The position numbers were made by a program, and so were the translations under genes. From CAZWRV01 sp964636325 (GTDB taxonomy: Bacteria; Verrucomicrobiota; Lentisphaeria; Victivallales; GWF2-50-93): a stretch of 64,000 bases of DNA. The notes beneath the pieces are model-generated. The model was given only the letters and a program-made list of their open reading frames with translations. It was not told where the DNA came from and did not search any database. The stretch is taken from the NCBI GenBank assembly GCA_964636325.1, contig CAZWRV010000016.1, positions 17,330 through 81,329 of the forward strand, in the 5' to 3' direction. Position 1 is the first letter of the stretch. Each line of letters opens with the position of its first letter. Shown one piece after another: positions 1 to 8,344 of this stretch.

Positions 1-358
1 TAAGAATCATCTCCTGCGTCCACTCATAGCGATCTTCAACGAGCCTGACCGTGAGTATGTCGGTCTCGGTGAATTTATTCAACGGCGACGTTCCGATCCG
101 GGTTGCGCTCGGCGTGATTTTCAGGCGCAGCATCCCCGGTTTGCTTTCCGCTTCGCAAGACACGTCGGTTATAGTATTTGAATATGTGGAGAAGAGCGGA
201 AGCACCGCGACTTCAGGTCCGCCGCCCGGCTTCATGCACTGCTCGCGGGCCCAGAATGCGCCGCCGAAATTCATCTGGTTCGACTGTAGCTTGAGTATCG
301 GCCGGCCGTCATGAAGGATAGCCGCATCAGAACCGTTCCTGCTGAATGTGAAGGACAT
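1..358 (-). CDS. Hypothetical protein, N-terminal part only (runs off the left edge)
   Basis: The minus strand is open from an ATG at 358 to the window edge, giving the first 119 residues of a protein (it starts MSFTFSRNGSDAAIL). A good ribosome-binding site, AGGAG, lies 8 bases before the ATG, and the gene begins 10 bases after the stop of the upstream gene, so it is the next gene of the same operon. There is no signal peptide. The residues alternate polar and hydrophobic in a beta-rich pattern, as in a beta-sandwich, but I do not recognise the family. A plus-strand reading frame over the same bases has no ribosome-binding site and is taken as a shadow. Confidence 0.7.
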   Translation of the reverse strand, partial: MSFTFSRNGSDAAILHDGRPILKLQSNQMNFGGAFWAREQCMKPGGGPEVAVLPLFSTYSNTITDVSCEAESKPGMLRLKITPSATRIGTSPLNKFTETDILTVRLVEDRYEWTQEMIL

Positions 359-368
359 TTTCAATCTC

Positions 369-2213
369 CTATTTAAACTTAAAGTCGTATTGACCAGTGG
401 TCCACCAGGAAAGATCCCGCAGTAAGATCGGCCATTCGCTCCAATTCCAAAACGGGATTTCCCCTTTTGCGGGATCGCCATGGCAGGTCATCATTATACA
501 ACAGACACGGCCCTTTCCAAATTTTCCGGCTACGACCGCAGGATCGCCATTCTCCAAGGAAATGATCGTGTCTGTTCCTTCCTTTGCCTTAGCGCCATGC
601 CACCAGTAGCAGGCAGGTCTGTTATCCATTCCAAGAAATTCAGTCGCAGGATGCGGCGTTGTTTTTGCGAGTTTCGCAGGCCGCCCATTTCCGACGAGAG
701 GAGCATCTGAGGCGGTGTCAAACGTAACCGGCAGCAGATCCGCCAGCAGGGAGTTCTGGATTCCGCCCCGGTCGAAAGCCTTGTGCCCGCCGAGGAATAC
801 AAGACCGCCACCCTTATTGGCGAATTCCTTTATCATATTTTTCTGCTTCAGCGACAGGCTCTGGACATCAATATCGCAAAGGATGATGAGGCGATGCTTG
901 AACAAGTCTTCGGGCTTCCCCGGAAATCCGGCGAATGTCTGGTTGCGTCCGCCGCGTATGAAGACGGGGGTTATGGCGATCTGGCCGATGTGGAGCGCGT
1001 CGGCTATTCGCCAACAGTCGTAAAGCGGGCCTGCAAGAACCAGAGCCGAACAAGGTACAGAAGCGCCAGGAACTAAATTTTCGGGTACAAGCCCCTCCAT
1101 CCCCGGATAGATGCCGAGCAGTTCGTCGTCGTTGAAATATTTTAATGGATAGACCCGGACTGTGTCTATGAACCATTCCGCCGTGCCTTCTGTCATGACT
1201 ACAAAGTCCCACCAGCCGTTCGCGCGCAGGATGAAGTCCACGCTGAAGTCCCGGTATTTATCAGCCTCCTTGAAGTCGAATGGGCAGATGGAGACTTCTC
1301 CGCGGCCGCCTGATTCCTCCGAGGATATATACATGCTCCCTATCGCCTTGCCGCCCGTCACGTTCCCGTTTCTGGCGCGGAGGACCGCACGGTAGAGTCC
1401 GGGACGCGCGCTGGTGAAATATGGGGAATGCGCCATGATTCCCTTGCCTTCGGTTGTGAGCGCCTTCAGGCATGTGCCGTCCGTGGATTCGCTGTCGCTA
1501 ACAATTACGGCGACCTTGCTGTAGAGAAGCGAGGGCAGATTATATGATTTGACTATGGAATTGTCCCATCCGCCTTCGACGATCTTTTCCACCTTGCGCC
1601 CCGCAGCCTCTGGATCCGGTGGAGGAGAATACCTTAAAAGACGGACTGCGTCTATCCACAGGGCGGACGGAATATTTTTACCCGTCTGTTTTTCACTGCT
1701 GTTGTTGAAGCCGCCGCCTATTATAACGGACACCGCGCCTACGGGGGCTTCTGCGATCGTGTCACGCAGGTCCCATTCCGCCATGGGATGATATGGAAGG
1801 GCGAGGATTCCGCCCGATCCGATCTGCTTGCCGTCTTTGTCGAGCCAGATCAGCCTTGCGGAGGAGTCTACGCCGCTGTATTTGCCTTTTTCGCCGAATC
1901 CCTCGGACCGGTATGCGAGAGAAAACAGATATTTTGCTCCGCCTTCAACCGGTAACGGCTTTGCTGACTGGAAACTTACGTTGCCGGCGGAAGGCAGTTC
2001 CAGCTTCAAGGAAAACTTCCCCGTTACTTTGAATGCGGGATCCGCGGAGAATTTAGCGGGATTCGCAGGATTTATGCCGACATTCCAGGCGGCCGGCTTG
2101 CCGTCGGCCCATTCCTCGAAGTCCGCGTTTGGTACAAGGTTGGGACCGAAAATGGGATCGGCCCCAGCCAGAACTGCAGGGATAGATAGCAAAAAATAAG
2201 TCATTGCTTTCAT
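369..2213 (-). CDS. Exported protein: two CBM-like domains plus C-terminal glutamine-amidotransferase-like module
   Basis: The 614-residue protein has a short signal peptide (about residues 1-18), a carbohydrate-binding-like beta-sandwich beginning with the typical NLVPNADFEEW (about 24-195), a second similar beta-sandwich (about 215-365), and a class I glutamine-amidotransferase-like alpha/beta module (about 385-605) with the motif GGGLVFLGGHKAFDRGG. That module resembles the 'putative glutamine amidotransferase' family PF07090, but I see no classical Cys-His-Glu triad. The C-terminus is paralogous to that of the 668-residue protein upstream. The start ATG abuts a run of GGTGTC heptamers and has no visible Shine-Dalgarno sequence, although its ATG overlaps the stop of the four-helix-bundle gene. 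The repeat may have displaced the native leader. Substrate unknown; a role in glycan binding or processing is inferred from context. Confidence 0.8.
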   Translation of the reverse strand: MKAMTYFLLSIPAVLAGADPIFGPNLVPNADFEEWADGKPAAWNVGINPANPAKFSADPAFKVTGKFSLKLELPSAGNVSFQSAKPLPVEGGAKYLFSLAYRSEGFGEKGKYSGVDSSARLIWLDKDGKQIGSGGILALPYHPMAEWDLRDTIAEAPVGAVSVIIGGGFNNSSEKQTGKNIPSALWIDAVRLLRYSPPPDPEAAGRKVEKIVEGGWDNSIVKSYNLPSLLYSKVAVIVSDSESTDGTCLKALTTEGKGIMAHSPYFTSARPGLYRAVLRARNGNVTGGKAIGSMYISSEESGGRGEVSICPFDFKEADKYRDFSVDFILRANGWWDFVVMTEGTAEWFIDTVRVYPLKYFNDDELLGIYPGMEGLVPENLVPGASVPCSALVLAGPLYDCWRIADALHIGQIAITPVFIRGGRNQTFAGFPGKPEDLFKHRLIILCDIDVQSLSLKQKNMIKEFANKGGGLVFLGGHKAFDRGGIQNSLLADLLPVTFDTASDAPLVGNGRPAKLAKTTPHPATEFLGMDNRPACYWWHGAKAKEGTDTIISLENGDPAVVAGKFGKGRVCCIMMTCHGDPAKGEIPFWNWSEWPILLRDLSWWTTGQYDFKFK

Positions 2214-2704
2214 GGTGTCGGGTGTCGGGTGTCAGGTGTAAAGGAAGATGGCCAACCGGATGGATTTTGTCCTGAGACGGAATCATAGCCGGCTGCGGTT
2301 TCAGAAACTTGCCAGCATCGCTCGCCGGCCGGTATTTTTTGCTCCAGAGTCTTTTCAAGCCCGTTCAGCATGCGAATGCACTGTCTGTAACGTTCGCGAT
2401 ATGAGTCAAAGGTATTTTGGGTCAGATAATTTTTCAAATAAGCAACATACAAATGATGAATGGTCTCCGCCGCTTCTCCCCTGCTGCGATTTACGCCTTC
2501 GATCTTGTTCCGGATATGCCTGTCGTCGTTTTTCTCTGCGAGTTGCGCAGGGGAACTATTGGAAGATCGACGAATTTGGCTTCCAAGCTCATAGCGCTCT
2601 TCGGCTGGCCACCCGTGAGATAAATTGCAAATTTCCAAATGCAGACGGCATAGCATCTGATATACCTCGAGATCCTCAACTGACAAAAATCTCTTTTCTT
2701 CCAT
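2210..2704 (-). CDS. Four-helix bundle protein (S23 / 23S rRNA intervening-sequence family)
   Basis: A protein of about 164 residues whose core (FLSVEDLEVYQMLCRLHLEI ... SQIRRSSNSSPAQLAE) has the signature of the four-helix bundle family TIGR02436, first known from 23S rRNA intervening sequences. ATG at 2704 is preferred because GAGGG lies just upstream; an in-frame TTG at 2755 would add residues translated from the flanking repeat. The reading frame runs straight through the repeat at its 3' end, which gives an abnormal tail (ending PDTRHPTP), and its TGA overlaps the ATG of the next gene. The gene is enclosed by inverted heptamer arrays (2214-2239 and 2721-2746). Biochemical function is unknown for the family; these bundles form pentamers and some relatives bind nucleic acid. 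Confidence 0.8.
   Translation of the reverse strand: MEEKRFLSVEDLEVYQMLCRLHLEICNLSHGWPAEERYELGSQIRRSSNSSPAQLAEKNDDRHIRNKIEGVNRSRGEAAETIHHLYVAYLKNYLTQNTFDSYRERYRQCIRMLNGLEKTLEQKIPAGERCWQVSETAAGYDSVSGQNPSGWPSSFTPDTRHPTP
2214..2244. repeat. GGTGTCN heptamer array, left arm of inverted repeat
   Basis: The heptamer GGTGTC(G/A) is repeated three times, followed by GGTGTAAAGG. Bases 2221-2239 are the reverse complement of 2725-2743 with one mismatch in 19. The array covers the last codons of the four-helix-bundle gene and touches the start codon of the next gene. Confidence 0.85.
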
Positions 2705-2720
2705 TTTTCCCTCATGTCTT

Positions 2721-2748
2721 CCCGACACCTGACACCGGACACCTTTCC
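2721..2748. repeat. GGTGTCN heptamer array, right arm of inverted repeat
   Basis: On the minus strand this reads as three GGTGTC(C/A/G) heptamers. Together with 2221-2239 it would close a stem around the four-helix-bundle gene, as the ends of an rRNA intervening sequence do. Confidence 0.85.
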
Positions 2749-4754
2749 TACTCAAACCTCCTGTCCTGCTTCTGAACCCACCATATGCAGTCGCGGAGGA
2801 GGAGGTACCAGTTCGGATCCCGCCAGAAAGGAAGCTGGCCTTCCTTCATATCTCCCATCGGGGCGGCGGTGATGCATATTATCCTCGCCTTGTTGGATCC
2901 GTATTCCCAGGCGGCCATGACCGGCTTGCCGTCGGCGTTCAATATCGGCATTGCCCCTTCCTTAATGGCTGTGGGATGCACCCAGCAGCATGCGATGTCT
3001 TTTGAAAGCGAAGCGGCAACTGATGCGAAAGGCGGCAGTTTTTCGACATGGGTAATCTTCCTGATCGCCGGACCGTTCATTGAACATGGCTTGTTGTCGA
3101 ATTCGACCGGGAAGGCGTCGCCCAGCTTCGTTCCTTTCAAGTGTGAACGGCCATATGCGCCGTGGCCGCCAAGAACTATCATTCCTCCGCCGGCCGTCAG
3201 ATAGTCATGCAGCATCTCGATGCCGATCGGCTTGAACGCGCTGGCCGAGGCGCCGCCGAGGATGATGCACGAATGCCTCAGCAGCTCCTCGTAGTCATAC
3301 GGGAAGTCGGTCAGGCTTCCGAAGAACGTTCCGCCCCATCGGTATTGGCTGAGCGTCAAGGATTTGCCATGATATTTTCCGCCTGCGAGATGGACCGCGT
3401 CCGCCACCTTGTATTCCTCGTCGAGGAGGCCCTGGAAGAAAAGGATTTTGCCGCCGCCCAGATGGTCGGGAGTAAGCTTCATGTCCTTCGGCTTTGAAAG
3501 ATTGAGAGCCTGCGGCCTGCGGGCCGCCGAATACAGGGGGCTGCGCATGTCGGTCATTATGTTGTCGCCCCACTGGTATGCTCCTGAGTGGAAGTCTTCG
3601 AACGACGCGGAAAAATCCTTTCCGTCCGCGGTCTTGCCTGTCGCCACGACGCGGATCACCACGGGGTCGCCCGGGAGATTTTTAAATTCCAGCTTCGCCG
3701 TTTTGGGAATATCCGCGACATCGGCGAAAGAAACGTTTCCGCAATCGACCGGTTTAGCGGAAGGATCGGCGGCGGAAACCGCGGAAACCGCGAACGAGAG
3801 GGAGGCTACGGCGGCTCCTGATCTTGCGGCTGCGAATTCCGCAGTTCCGGCGCCCTTGTTGTCAGTGCTTATGCTCATGGACGCCAGGAAGTTGTCGTCC
3901 GCGTGGGTGAGCTTTTCAAATCCTGCGACGGGGTAGAGCCTGCAAAGGTATGCCTTCGAGTTGCCTTTGGGAATGTAGCAGGTGTTGAACATGATTTCGC
4001 TGGTGGAGTTGCCTCCGCAAGCGTATAGGCGGTTGACGTCGTCGTATTCCGTGATGGAGACTATCCCCCGTTTCTCCTTGACGTCGAGCAGGGCGGTCCA
4101 CGGGGCGGTGAAGTCGCTGATGAAGTCCTCGGCGCCGTAGAGCCCGTTGCCCTGCTGGGCGTTGGAGCGGACGCCGCGCGACGTGGGCCTGAACGTCCTG
4201 TCGCCGGCCGGATCGAATTCGTTCCCGGCCCGGAAGACATGCTGTATCCAATATGCGCATGTCTTCGACTCGTCCTCCGGAGCTGTCAGCTTTACTTCGC
4301 AGGACAATGCCGGAGAATTGGCCTTCAACGTGAACGTCTTTTCGATCAGGATGTTGGAAATCTTCCTGTTGGCTGTTTTTTCCGCTCCCCAGACTCCGGT
4401 GGACTTGAAGAAGACCTTCACCTTCGCCTCTTCCGGCGTCTGCGATACGATCTCGAATTGGTACGGGGTCTCCAGCAGTTCGCCGGGCCAGTTCTGCTCC
4501 TGGAAATGATCCATGAAGAGCCCCCAGTATTTTGTCGGCAGCACTATGTTGCCTGGCGCAAGCTTGTCCGAATATTCCGTTACGGCACCGCCGCGGGCGG
4601 GCGTGATTGCAAGCGAAACCCGGTAGTTCTCCATCTTGATCACATCGAGGTCGTTCTGCTTTTCCTGTGTGAGTTTGACGGGCTCGGCGGCGGCGGAATA
4701 AGTGTAAATAAGCAATATGGCTGTTGCAGACAAGACATTAGTAATATTGTTCAT
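2748..4754 (-). CDS. Exported beta-sandwich protein with C-terminal glutamine-amidotransferase-like module
   Basis: 668 residues with a signal peptide (about 1-23, ending SAAA-EP). The N-terminal two thirds looks like a galactose-mutarotase/aldose-epimerase-type beta-sandwich (LAITPARGGAVTEYSDK near residue 50, then long beta-rich stretches), followed by an Ig-like stretch and a C-terminal amidotransferase-like domain (about 435-665) with GGGMIVLGGHGAYGR, the counterpart of GGGLVFLGGHKAF in the 614-residue protein. AAGGAG sits 7 bases before the ATG. Probably acts outside the cytoplasmic membrane on carbohydrate; specificity cannot be read. The last bases overlap the right arm of the repeat that flanks the four-helix-bundle gene. 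Confidence 0.8.
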   Translation of the reverse strand: MNNITNVLSATAILLIYTYSAAAEPVKLTQEKQNDLDVIKMENYRVSLAITPARGGAVTEYSDKLAPGNIVLPTKYWGLFMDHFQEQNWPGELLETPYQFEIVSQTPEEAKVKVFFKSTGVWGAEKTANRKISNILIEKTFTLKANSPALSCEVKLTAPEDESKTCAYWIQHVFRAGNEFDPAGDRTFRPTSRGVRSNAQQGNGLYGAEDFISDFTAPWTALLDVKEKRGIVSITEYDDVNRLYACGGNSTSEIMFNTCYIPKGNSKAYLCRLYPVAGFEKLTHADDNFLASMSISTDNKGAGTAEFAAARSGAAVASLSFAVSAVSAADPSAKPVDCGNVSFADVADIPKTAKLEFKNLPGDPVVIRVVATGKTADGKDFSASFEDFHSGAYQWGDNIMTDMRSPLYSAARRPQALNLSKPKDMKLTPDHLGGGKILFFQGLLDEEYKVADAVHLAGGKYHGKSLTLSQYRWGGTFFGSLTDFPYDYEELLRHSCIILGGASASAFKPIGIEMLHDYLTAGGGMIVLGGHGAYGRSHLKGTKLGDAFPVEFDNKPCSMNGPAIRKITHVEKLPPFASVAASLSKDIACCWVHPTAIKEGAMPILNADGKPVMAAWEYGSNKARIICITAAPMGDMKEGQLPFWRDPNWYLLLRDCIWWVQKQDRRFE

Positions 4755-4785
4755 GTGAATTCTCCTTGGAGTTTTTTAAAACTAG

Positions 4786-4820
4786 TTTATTGTCGTGAGC
4801 CTTGTCGCGAGCTTTGTCGA
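4786..4820. repeat. Tandem 12-mer TTGTCGYGAGCY, left boundary
   Basis: Two and a half copies of TTGTCG(T/C)GAGC(C/T) preceded by TTTATTG. An inverted counterpart lies at 5851-5894, so the two copies face each other across the interval holding two four-helix-bundle genes. A divergent relative of the 12-mer appears at 63888-63922. Confidence 0.8.
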
Positions 4821-4862
4821 ACTTATTTGGATTGCCTGCAAGCTCAATAATCATAGATGATG

Positions 4863-5117
4863 TCATATTCTCTCCAAAAGAATCTTGCACTTTTCCACCT
4901 CATTTTTGAAAAGTAATTCTTGAATGACACATAAATCCAACCTGGCAGCCAGCTTGATTGCTGCTTCATGGGATGTTCCTAAAAACCTTTGTTGATCGGC
5001 GTCAGAAAAGCGGCCATTGCCTTCCGCAATATTCAGGACAATGCTAGTAAGCAGTTCATCCAGTCTACGGAATGCAGAAGTAGACAGGCGGGACATGCCA
5101 TTTAAAGAAGAAAACAT
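4863..5117 (-). CDS. Short four-helix bundle protein, probably N-terminally truncated
   Basis: 84 residues. LTSIVLNIAEGNGRFSDADQ is the characteristic 'NIAEG' core of the four-helix bundle / S23 family, followed by the matching second half (HEAAIKLAARLDLCVIQELL). Family members are usually about 110-130 residues; here the first helix is largely missing and replaced by MFSSLNGMSRLSTSAF. An in-frame stop lies 9 bases upstream of the ATG, and AGGGA is placed as a weak ribosome-binding site, so the short form may be expressed, but decay is equally possible. It is separated from the next four-helix-bundle gene by a palindromic element. Confidence 0.6.
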   Translation of the reverse strand: MFSSLNGMSRLSTSAFRRLDELLTSIVLNIAEGNGRFSDADQQRFLGTSHEAAIKLAARLDLCVIQELLFKNEVEKCKILLERI

Positions 5118-5123
5118 TTTAGT

Positions 5124-5288
5124 CCCTTACGGTGCAACTTGGAAAACGTTTTTTCCAAAATGTAGTTTGCGCGCGCCGCGCGCAAGCAACATAACACAGC
5201 ATTACTCCTATGCAGAGTTTGCCCTTTGCGCGCGGCGCGCGCAAGCTACCTGCGCGTCGTAAGGGCGCCTTTTTCCCGCAGGGAAAAA
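5124..5288. repeat. Nested palindromic (BIME/MITE-like) element
   Basis: Two perfect 19-base palindromes, TTGCGCGCGCCGCGCGCAA at 5167-5185 and its reverse complement at 5226-5244, are enclosed by CCCTTACG (5124-5131) and CGTAAGGG (5258-5265). A further perfect hairpin (TTTTTCCC-GCA-GGGAAAAA, 5270-5288) follows. The pair of opposed REP-like palindromes resembles a bacterial interspersed mosaic element. No open reading frame of note lies inside. Confidence 0.8.
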
Positions 5289-5305
5289 CTTAGCCACTTC
5301 TATGG

Positions 5306-5791
5306 TTATACGATAGACATCAAGTTTCTCATGATGGAAAAAAACTGTTCTTCTGGCTTATTTGGAAAATCTTTGCCGCAAAATTTCCCGGTCTTTTCAC
5401 TTATTGACTTTGATGCATACTCTTCGGCATCCTCTTTTATCATCAGCGAAGACGACCAAGATCGTCTCAGACCTATCAACATTCGCAGGATCTGTAATAG
5501 ATATTGCTTGTCAATTAAGATGCATTCATCTTCAATAAGCCGCCTGATGCCAGCGAGATCCAGGCAGGCCGCACATTCAAAAGTAGAACCGATGGCATAA
5601 TCGAGGCATCTAACCTTCATCACAGTATAAGCGGCACTAGCCATGGCAATATTTTCGAGAATACTGCCGGCCGCGCGGTTAAGCTGGTCTGCAACGGCAT
5701 GCCTGTTGTCCCAATTGACGATGTTGTTGTTAACTTTTACGTTGAAGGTTAAAGCATGCTGATAGACTTTGAGTTTCTCGTGATTAAACAT
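5306..5791 (-). CDS. Four-helix bundle protein (S23 / IVS family)
   Basis: 161 residues starting FNHEKLKVYQHALTFNVKVN, a form of the family common in planctomycetes and relatives, with ADQLNRAAGSILENIAMASA as the core and a Cys-containing third helix (TFECAACLDLAG). The C-terminal 40 residues (KEDAEEYASKSISEKTGKF...) exceed the usual family length and probably come from the adjoining repeat. AGGGA lies 10 bases upstream of the ATG. Not closely similar to the two other four-helix-bundle genes nearby, so the three copies are unlikely to be a recent tandem duplication. Confidence 0.8.
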   Translation of the reverse strand: MFNHEKLKVYQHALTFNVKVNNNIVNWDNRHAVADQLNRAAGSILENIAMASAAYTVMKVRCLDYAIGSTFECAACLDLAGIRRLIEDECILIDKQYLLQILRMLIGLRRSWSSSLMIKEDAEEYASKSISEKTGKFCGKDFPNKPEEQFFSIMRNLMSIV

Positions 5792-5850
5792 GTCAATATC
5801 CCTGAGGTTCTATTTTAATAACAGGACAAGCTCAGTAGATAAATATCTTC

Positions 5851-5894
5851 GCCAAAGCTCACGACAAGGCTCGCGACAAAGCTTGTCAATAAAC
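5851..5894. repeat. Tandem 12-mer TTGTCGYGAGCY, right boundary (inverted)
   Basis: On the minus strand this reads GTTTATTG... then TTGTCGCGAGCC and TTGTCGTGAGCT. It is the inverted counterpart of 4786-4820 and reaches into the last codons of the glycosidase gene that ends at 5886. Confidence 0.8.
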
Positions 5895-8243
5895 AAACAC
5901 AACCATCTTCCATGCCAAGAGTTCGGGGACCGATACTGATAAGCCTGCGCCTTCCTTCCTGACCTCGAGCGGCCTCAGGGAGATTTCCGGCGGCTGGCCT
6001 CGCGCCGGCGCCTCGGCGAAGACGAGATATGCGGCTCTGGGAGATTTGCCGTCCAACTGTCCTGCGGTGACCTTTATGTCTTTCAAAGGCGCCGCCATTT
6101 CGGAAAGAGGGTTCTGTTCGACGCTGGCCTTGGGCGGGTTGACCAGGTTGACGATGAGCTGCCTGCCTTCGTCGGTCTTGTTTGTGAAAACCATGTCCTT
6201 CCACATGACCGGAGCAGCGGCCTGGACGTCGACAAGGTTCTTCGGATCGGAGATCCAATCTCTGCCGAGTCCGTAGAAAAGTTCGCTGAAGCGAGTGGAA
6301 AGGCCGCCCATGTCTCCGAAGGGAAGCGAACTGTCCAGGTACCAGCCGCCGTTCGGACGGCCGCCGCCGATCAGGCGGAATATGCTGGAGTAGACCCGGT
6401 CGACGGTGAAGTTAGCTCCGTAGCGCCGGAGATCGAAAGGCTGGTATATGCCGCCCATCTTTGTGACGGTATCGCCCCATGAGGTCATACGTCTTGCGAA
6501 TGCGTCCCATTTGCTGTAGGGGCTGTTGGGCTCCTGGTACGTGCAGACGACTTCGTCCAGCATCCATCCGCCGCCTTCGCAGCGCTCCTTCATGGTGAGA
6601 GGCATGTCGCGGACCTCCTCGGGCGAAGCGTAATTGTAGCCGAAAGTGAAGTCCGGGACTTCGTCATGGACCAGTTTCTTGACGCGTTTGACGGCGGCGG
6701 CGCTTACTCTGTCGGCCTTCTCGTTGGTCGGAGCGATCTCCTTTCCGGTGTGGTCACGCTCACCCGGATGGACTTCGAGGTAGCGGACATCCATGCGTAC
6801 GCCCTTGAATCCCATGACTTTTGCGCATTTCACATATTGCGATGCGATATATTCCTGGACTTCCGGCAGCGCATGATTCAGGCAGCCCTGGAAGAATATG
6901 AGGTTGTAAGTCTTCGGATCAAACGAAAGATCGTTGATGTGCCTGTATCTCTCGCGGCTGTCCATCTCGTAGTGGCCTACTTCGCCGTTGGAATCATAGA
7001 TGAACCACTCCGGATGCCTGGCAAAGAGCTTGTAGCCGGAGTCGGCCCAGCAGGTGCCGTTGACGTAGGAGACAGGCCACATCCCGGCGTTCCGCAGCAT
7101 CTCGTTCTGCTTCTGGATCAGGGTTCTGCTGCGATACCAGACGTTGGGGCCGCCTTCTCCTCCCGGGAAAGGATCCTCGTCCGGGGCGAGATCCGAGATG
7201 TCGCCCGGCGACCATGAGAAGAACTCCCAGTATTCCGTGCCCGGTGAGAGCCTGCGCCAAAAGTCGATCGCCCTTTTGCTCTCCTGAAAAGTGGTTGGGG
7301 ACACGTAAAAGATGGAATGCATGTCGCCATGTTCCTTGGCGAAGTCGTATGAATTGCCGGTGGAAAGCCAGAGCGGCTGGTCGAAGACACCGAAAAGCCC
7401 GGAGGACCTGTCCAAGGTTTTTCCGTCGCGCTGAAGCTCGACCGCTATCTCATGCCCGTAGCGCTTTTTCCCGTGCTTCCACTGGACGCTGACCGTCCTT
7501 TCCTCGCCCGGCTTCAAGGAGACATTCTGGATGAACGCTTCCGCCTTTCCCAAGAGCCCCGAGCAGTCGGTGCCGACAAGCTCGAACGATTCTTCCTTGG
7601 CCGAAGGATTTGCGATGGTGATCGCGGCCGCCGCCTTTTCACTCAGGCCGAATCTCGGCTTCGCCGGCTGAACGGAAATGATCTTCGGGCGGTCCCCCTT
7701 TTCGGTGGAAATTTCAATGCTGTCGAGAAGGACGGCCAGCGGCTTGTCGTATTTCTGCGGAGGATTGTCCCAGCGGAAAATAATCTCCACGCCCATGTCC
7801 GAGCGGACCAGCCCCGTGTCGACTTTTATGCTGACCGGAGCATATTCGCCCGGTACGAGGCTGAAGCCTTGGACGATGGTCGAGCCGCCGAGCCGCTCCT
7901 GCGGATTCTTCCTGTGGAGGTAGAAGTAAAGTTTCGGCCCGTTGCTGAGATCCAGCAGGTTTTCCCCCTTCAGCTTAACAGTCAGGATTGTTTCGCCCTG
8001 CATCGGGAACGGACCAAGTCCGAGATGGAAATGAGCCCAGTCCTTGGTGTCCTTGACATATGGAATCCTAACCGCCTTGCCGCCGGCCGCGGCGGAGTCA
8101 TCCACAAACGAGCAGCCGTTCCTAAGGGATTCCTGCTTGACCGCCTTTTCCGCCTCTTCCTTGAATATGACGCCGCTGTCCGCCGCTCCGGCCGCGAGGG
8201 CTGCTCCGGATACGAAGATCGCCGCTAAATGTTTCATTCTCAT
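5886..8243 (-). CDS. Exported (beta/alpha)8-barrel glycosidase, family not assigned
   Basis: 785 residues from ATG 8243, chosen because AAGGAG lies 9 bases upstream and because a signal peptide (MRMKHLAAIFVSGAALAAGA) follows directly; the TTG at 8270 is less likely. A beta-sandwich N-terminal region (about 20-270) leads into a TIM-barrel-like segment (about 300-620) with GVRMDVRYLEVHPG, where Asp near residue 485 is a plausible nucleophile, then ERCEGGGWMLDEVV and a C-terminal beta-domain. The overall plan is that of large glycosidases such as GH66 or GH13-like enzymes, but I cannot place it in a family. Presumed substrate: a plant or mucosal polysaccharide, from the neighbouring enzymes. Confidence 0.75.
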   Translation of the reverse strand: MRMKHLAAIFVSGAALAAGAADSGVIFKEEAEKAVKQESLRNGCSFVDDSAAAGGKAVRIPYVKDTKDWAHFHLGLGPFPMQGETILTVKLKGENLLDLSNGPKLYFYLHRKNPQERLGGSTIVQGFSLVPGEYAPVSIKVDTGLVRSDMGVEIIFRWDNPPQKYDKPLAVLLDSIEISTEKGDRPKIISVQPAKPRFGLSEKAAAAITIANPSAKEESFELVGTDCSGLLGKAEAFIQNVSLKPGEERTVSVQWKHGKKRYGHEIAVELQRDGKTLDRSSGLFGVFDQPLWLSTGNSYDFAKEHGDMHSIFYVSPTTFQESKRAIDFWRRLSPGTEYWEFFSWSPGDISDLAPDEDPFPGGEGGPNVWYRSRTLIQKQNEMLRNAGMWPVSYVNGTCWADSGYKLFARHPEWFIYDSNGEVGHYEMDSRERYRHINDLSFDPKTYNLIFFQGCLNHALPEVQEYIASQYVKCAKVMGFKGVRMDVRYLEVHPGERDHTGKEIAPTNEKADRVSAAAVKRVKKLVHDEVPDFTFGYNYASPEEVRDMPLTMKERCEGGGWMLDEVVCTYQEPNSPYSKWDAFARRMTSWGDTVTKMGGIYQPFDLRRYGANFTVDRVYSSIFRLIGGGRPNGGWYLDSSLPFGDMGGLSTRFSELFYGLGRDWISDPKNLVDVQAAAPVMWKDMVFTNKTDEGRQLIVNLVNPPKASVEQNPLSEMAAPLKDIKVTAGQLDGKSPRAAYLVFAEAPARGQPPEISLRPLEVRKEGAGLSVSVPELLAWKMVVFVY

Positions 8244-8344
8244 TGTTTTAAGCTCCTTTTTCAAGATCAATATAACACTTATTGCCCTTTCAATTCAAAT
8301 TGTTGCATCCGCGGCCGGTGGCATTGCCTTAGTCATTTCCTTCA

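Noticed and set aside
51..314. Plus-strand open frame of 87 codons at the left edge
   Set aside because: The opposite strand has a better frame with a ribosome-binding site, joined in operon order with the next gene.
2214..2748. CRISPR-like array formed by short repeats
   Set aside because: The units are 7 bases, directly adjacent, with no spacers and no cas genes.
2210..5791. Diversity-generating retroelement, since its Avd protein is also a four-helix bundle
   Set aside because: No reverse transcriptase and no adenine-biased template/variable repeat pair in the window.
7452..8228. 258-codon plus-strand frame inside the TIM-barrel glycosidase gene
   Set aside because: Antisense shadow; residue composition is rich in Arg, Ala and Gly without domain pattern.
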